Notes under the pieces: model-generated
What the model saw: only the letters and a program-made list of their open reading frames with translations
Told to the model about the DNA's origin: nothing
Database searches by the model: none
Program-made: the position numbers and the translations under genes
Assembly (NCBI RefSeq): GCF_032854445.1
Contig: NC_088306.1
Coordinates: 16,711,764 to 16,775,763 of the forward strand
Length of the DNA stretch: 64,000 bases
Direction: 5' to 3'
Source: Liolophura sinensis
Taxonomy: Eukaryota > Mollusca > Polyplacophora > Chitonida > Chitonidae
Shown here: positions 60,735 to 64,000 of the stretch, in pieces
Numbering within the stretch: position 1 is the first letter of the stretch
Layout of the letters: each line of letters starts with the position of its first letter

Positions 60735-62186
60735 TTATACTGTTAATGTTAACCTTTTAACGTGATACGTGGAATTGAGTTTCGAAGACATTTCGATTAT
60801 TCTTATCTGATTAAAGTTGACAGTCATTACGAAATGTATATTTATATAAAGAGATGAAACTTTGTGATGCAGAGTAGGGGCCGGAGGTGGGACAGCTGTC
60901 ATCAGTTAATCTGAGAGGTTGGCTATTCTTAAGGTTGGCTTAGGAAGTATCTCTTAAAGAAAAAGTACGCGATAATATTACAAATATTGTAAGTAAAGGT
61001 TGCAGTAACATGATATTACGTACATTTCAAGCTCATCTCTAGCAGTTTAGTTCGTTCTTGAGGGTCGGCTCATCAACTAATTAGCCAATGAAATATCCCA
61101 GGACGAAGGAAGAAATCTGACTGTAAATCAGTTCGTGGTTTAATTATTCTGTTGTTTTAAAATGCGTAGCACAGGACTGTCAATTTTCATGGCAAAATGA
61201 GACAAATACCTAAATAATATGTTTAAAAAAAATTGAATATGTTTTAGCCTGTATTATACCTTTAAATAAGTTACATCATTGGCCAGTTTTCACTTTCTTA
61301 TTGGTCAGATGTTGGATGTGAACATTTGAGCCAAACAGCACGGATATCCAATCCATATTCACCGCAGAACGATCCTAACTAAATCCAAAACGTCACAGAT
61401 ACAAATTTTTAATATTAACTGTATTCGATCTCACTGTTTCAATTCAGTTAGTTTGACCAATCATTGGACCGTTTAAAAAAGCCGTTACAGCGGATACTAT
61501 GGAAATGCAAATCTTCGTGATGCCCGTTGAATATGACCCCCTAAATGATATTAGTAGAAGGAAAGAAAGAAAAGGGTATGAACCAATATAATAATATGGG
61601 CCTATGAATGATTGCCAGGACATCTAGTGAACAAATCTCCGTACAGATAGCATCTCACACCAGGTAAAGGTAAACATGGATCAAAGGGTACCGCCTTATC
61701 GCCTTAGCGAGATGGTAGATGTTCGGGTGAAACCTATAGCTCGTATATATTTTTTCCTCCTTGACCGGAGAACGACCCCAAATTTTTAGCTGTGCGTCTA
61801 TAGACGTTTGGAGTAGTTGCGGACAAGGTTCTATCAAAGATCACAGTTTCTGTTCATTTAAATTTCTCACCCAACCATGACAGCTTTGGTGTTCAAGAGG
61901 GTTTATACCAATGCAATCAACACAAGCTTTATTCTGCATTATTAACTGACACGACCTGAAATGACGTTGGTGTCTGTTAACGCTGAAAAAACCCGACCGC
62001 CAAGTGAGGCTCACGTGCTGATCTGTTGCTCTCTTGGAAAGCGTACTGCTGTAGGTCAGCGTTGACCATGTCAGCGCCTAAGCCAGACCAAATGCTCCAG
62101 GAGCGACTTTCCAGCTGGTCATAAAGAATCAGCCTAAATAATGCAAACAATCTGCAACAGTGTAATTTAATAAACCAAATATACAT

Positions 62187-62189
<3 letters not shown>
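60733..62189. other. No gene recognised
   Basis: AT-rich sequence with only short frames (about 60-70 codons) and no similarity noticed. Confidence 0.4.
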
Positions 62190-62218
<29 letters not shown>

Positions 62219-62228
62219 TGTATGTAGA
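62190..62228. repeat. (TATG)n microsatellite
   Basis: About nine TATG units. Similar runs head the family B SINE copies at 19005 and 42421, but no SINE core follows here. Confidence 0.9.
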
Positions 62229-62555
62229 AGAAAAAACAAGGGAAACCTCAAATTTCTACATCGTTGTATTCCAATCGAAGTTTCGAACTTTCATTCTCAT
62301 CACGGATACTGAGCGTTAACAGTGTAAAGTCATGATTATATGCAGTCTGTGGTCAGTGTGTACTTGACAACAGTGGTCGCTTAACAAAACGAAACCAGAA
62401 GTGGAGAGTACTGACTTGATTTTAACACTTTATGCTTAACACAACTGAGAGATCAAATAAGATAATCCTAGTGTAATGTAATACAAAGACAGCTGTTAAA
62501 CCTGACAAACAGGTGAAGACAAGTCTAATATACAGTTTTATATGTTAAATATGAA

Positions 62556-62990
62556 CTAGTGGGGGTGATTTCCGTTTAACACAGGTTTGTATTTTTCAAG
62601 AAATAGAATTTCTTTCACGTCGATCAAAGCTTGGTTTTCACGTAGTACCTTGTAAAAAGGGAAGACAGTAAATGATGGTGAAAGAGAAATAGCACATCGC
62701 CTGAAATGACGGCTAACGGGGAGAAAACAAAGGTTTTCGTTATTGTTGTGTTGCCTGGGAACAGTTAGCCTAGATTGCAGATCTGTAGTTTGGCCAATGT
62801 CTTTTTTACCACCCTCGGTACAAATAAGGCAGTATATTACAAATTTTGATTCGAATGACGTATTAAATTTGAGTTTAAAAACAGAGTTTACATTAAATCT
62901 AACGCTAGGACCCTTCACGATATGGACACAAGCTCCACATCTGGGTTTGTTACATTTAGTGACTTGTGCATTACACGGATTGTCAGAGTG
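62556..62990 (-). pseudogene. Penelope-like element fragment, GIY-YIG endonuclease end
   Basis: A minus-strand frame of about 145 residues, up to the stop at 62556, resembles the C-terminal part of Penelope-like retroelements. It has the cysteine motif CNKPRCGACVHI, then FVIYCLICTEG and a GIY-YIG-like core. The usual YIGQT is DIGQT here, so a key tyrosine is missing. No reverse transcriptase was seen. The 5' side is cut by the SINE-like sequence starting near 62985. It is a dead fragment. Confidence 0.75.
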
Positions 62991-63325
62991 AGTGAGTGAG
63001 TGCTTGGGGTTTAACGTCGTGCTCAACCATTTTTCAGCCATATGACGACGAAGGAATCCTTAGGGTGTATGTAATGTACCTCCTTGTTGCAGGACGGATT
63101 TCAACCGCTCTTTTACCTAGTGCTGCTTCACTGAGACGACTTAATGAAGGTAAGTAAGTCGCCCCGCCCGAGACATTATACTGATACGGGTCAACCAGTC
63201 GTTGCACTATCCCCTTCATGCTGAATGCCAAGCGAGAAAGTTACAACATCCTCTTTTAAAGTCTTAGGTGTGACTCGACCCAGGATTGATCCTGGATCTA
63301 CCGCTCCTGAAGCGGACGCGGATTG
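62985..63325 (+). mobile_element. SINE family B, longest copy
   Basis: GAGTGAGTGAGTGCTTGGGG, TTTAACGTCGTGCTCAACCA and GCCATATGACGACGAAGGAA, then a body ending with a tRNA-like complement (GATTGATCCTGGATCTACCG near 63283-63302). The right end reads as a tRNA-like head on the minus strand, so the strand is arguable. It interrupts or adjoins the Penelope-like fragment. Confidence 0.7.
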
Positions 63326-64000
63326 TCAGAGAAGCGAGTCCGAGTTAATATTTTCTTTAAGTTAGGGGCTTGACGATTGCTGTTAATAATAACTGATTTT
63401 GATATTATATATTGCATTCTATCGCTATTGCTTAGTATTGATAATGTATTCATGACAATCGGAAATAAATTATTGTTGTTAGGATTGCAGGTAATTACTA
63501 GAGGTATAATGTAAGCAGTGGCTTATCGCCACTTCCAAAATACCGCTACCATGTCGCGGCGAGGGCTTGAACTTGTCTCTCGTCGTTTTGGCTGTGGATG
63601 TACATATATAAAACTCTAGAGAAAGTGGGGGGTGACCGGGTACTAATATAACACGTGGTCCTTGTTTGTTTTCACTCTGCAGCTTTGTTTCTACACTCAT
63701 AATCAAAGGTGTTGTACTATAGTAAATTCTCCGCACATTTTTACTCTCCATATTCTCGTTTCCGTTTCTTATAGCTGGATAATCAACGTGGCATTCATGT
63801 AGCCTATCACGCGAACTCACGTGAACACCGTGCCTTGTCGCCCAATCCCATGTTGTATATTTCACTCTCAGACCAGTTTATTATACATATTAATGAAAGA
63901 GTATTCCGGTTTGATCTACAGGTGTTTGTTTTCTAATTCCTATTTTTAGATATTAAAACACAAATGGGTTACAGGCTCTACAAAATTCTTCATTTATTCC
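63326..64000. other. No gene recognised
   Basis: AT-rich. A 128-codon minus-strand frame (63865-63479) has no recognisable motif or splice context. Confidence 0.4.

Noticed and set aside
63240-63320. tRNA gene
   Set aside because: Only tRNA-like box remnants inside a SINE; no complete cloverleaf.
63479-63865. 128-codon minus-strand frame
   Set aside because: No motif, no splice context and mixed composition; likely chance.

Overview
This is animal nuclear DNA: AT-rich, with GT-AG introns, tRNA-derived SINEs and many minisatellites. The protein matches, the SINE families and the abundance of TACATGTA-type words suggest a lophotrochozoan, probably a mollusc; that assignment is inference. No bacterial, plasmid or phage features were seen.

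Three protein-coding genes could be rebuilt exon by exon with consistent splice phases. (1) CCDC39, + strand, 1831-17445, 22 coding exons, 946 codons plus stop, the ruler protein that sets the 96-nm repeat of motile cilia. (2) A large USP-type deubiquitinase, - strand, 43909-27227, 16 coding exons, 1388 codons plus stop. It is USP4/15/32-like, with an insert of about 450 residues and a RING-like zinc motif inside the split catalytic domain. (3) ASCC1, + strand, 47047-51453, 7 coding exons, 358 codons plus stop, with a KH domain and a 2H phosphoesterase domain. The USP gene and ASCC1 are head to head around 45.7-47.0 kb. CCDC39 and the USP gene converge across a repeat-rich spacer (17.5-27.2 kb), which holds an orphan terminal-exon candidate at 22.2 kb. 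Right of ASCC1 lie two low-confidence candidate receptor-tail exons (+ strand, 54.08 and 55.05 kb), part of a single-pass membrane protein gene (- strand, 56.0-57.35 kb), a 400-bp terminal-inverted-repeat element (60.27-60.67 kb) and a decayed Penelope-like GIY-YIG fragment next to a SINE (62.5-63.3 kb).

The most striking pattern is that tandem repeats repeatedly start exactly at exon-intron junctions. CCDC39 coding exon 20 and its 5' splice site are amplified about 60-fold in a 40-46 bp minisatellite of 2.6 kb. The USP RING exon end and its 5' splice site are amplified about 16-fold in 45-bp units. USP exons 11 and 13 have partial tandem copies that carry their 3' splice sites. The terminal coding exon of ASCC1, stop codon included, is repeated four times in 82-bp units in its own 3' region, and another ASCC1 exon has a fragment copy in the following intron. 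The 53-bp array at 57.35-58.1 kb runs into the edge of the membrane-helix exon. Together these suggest a local process of splice-site-seeded tandem duplication, with possible effects on splice choice.
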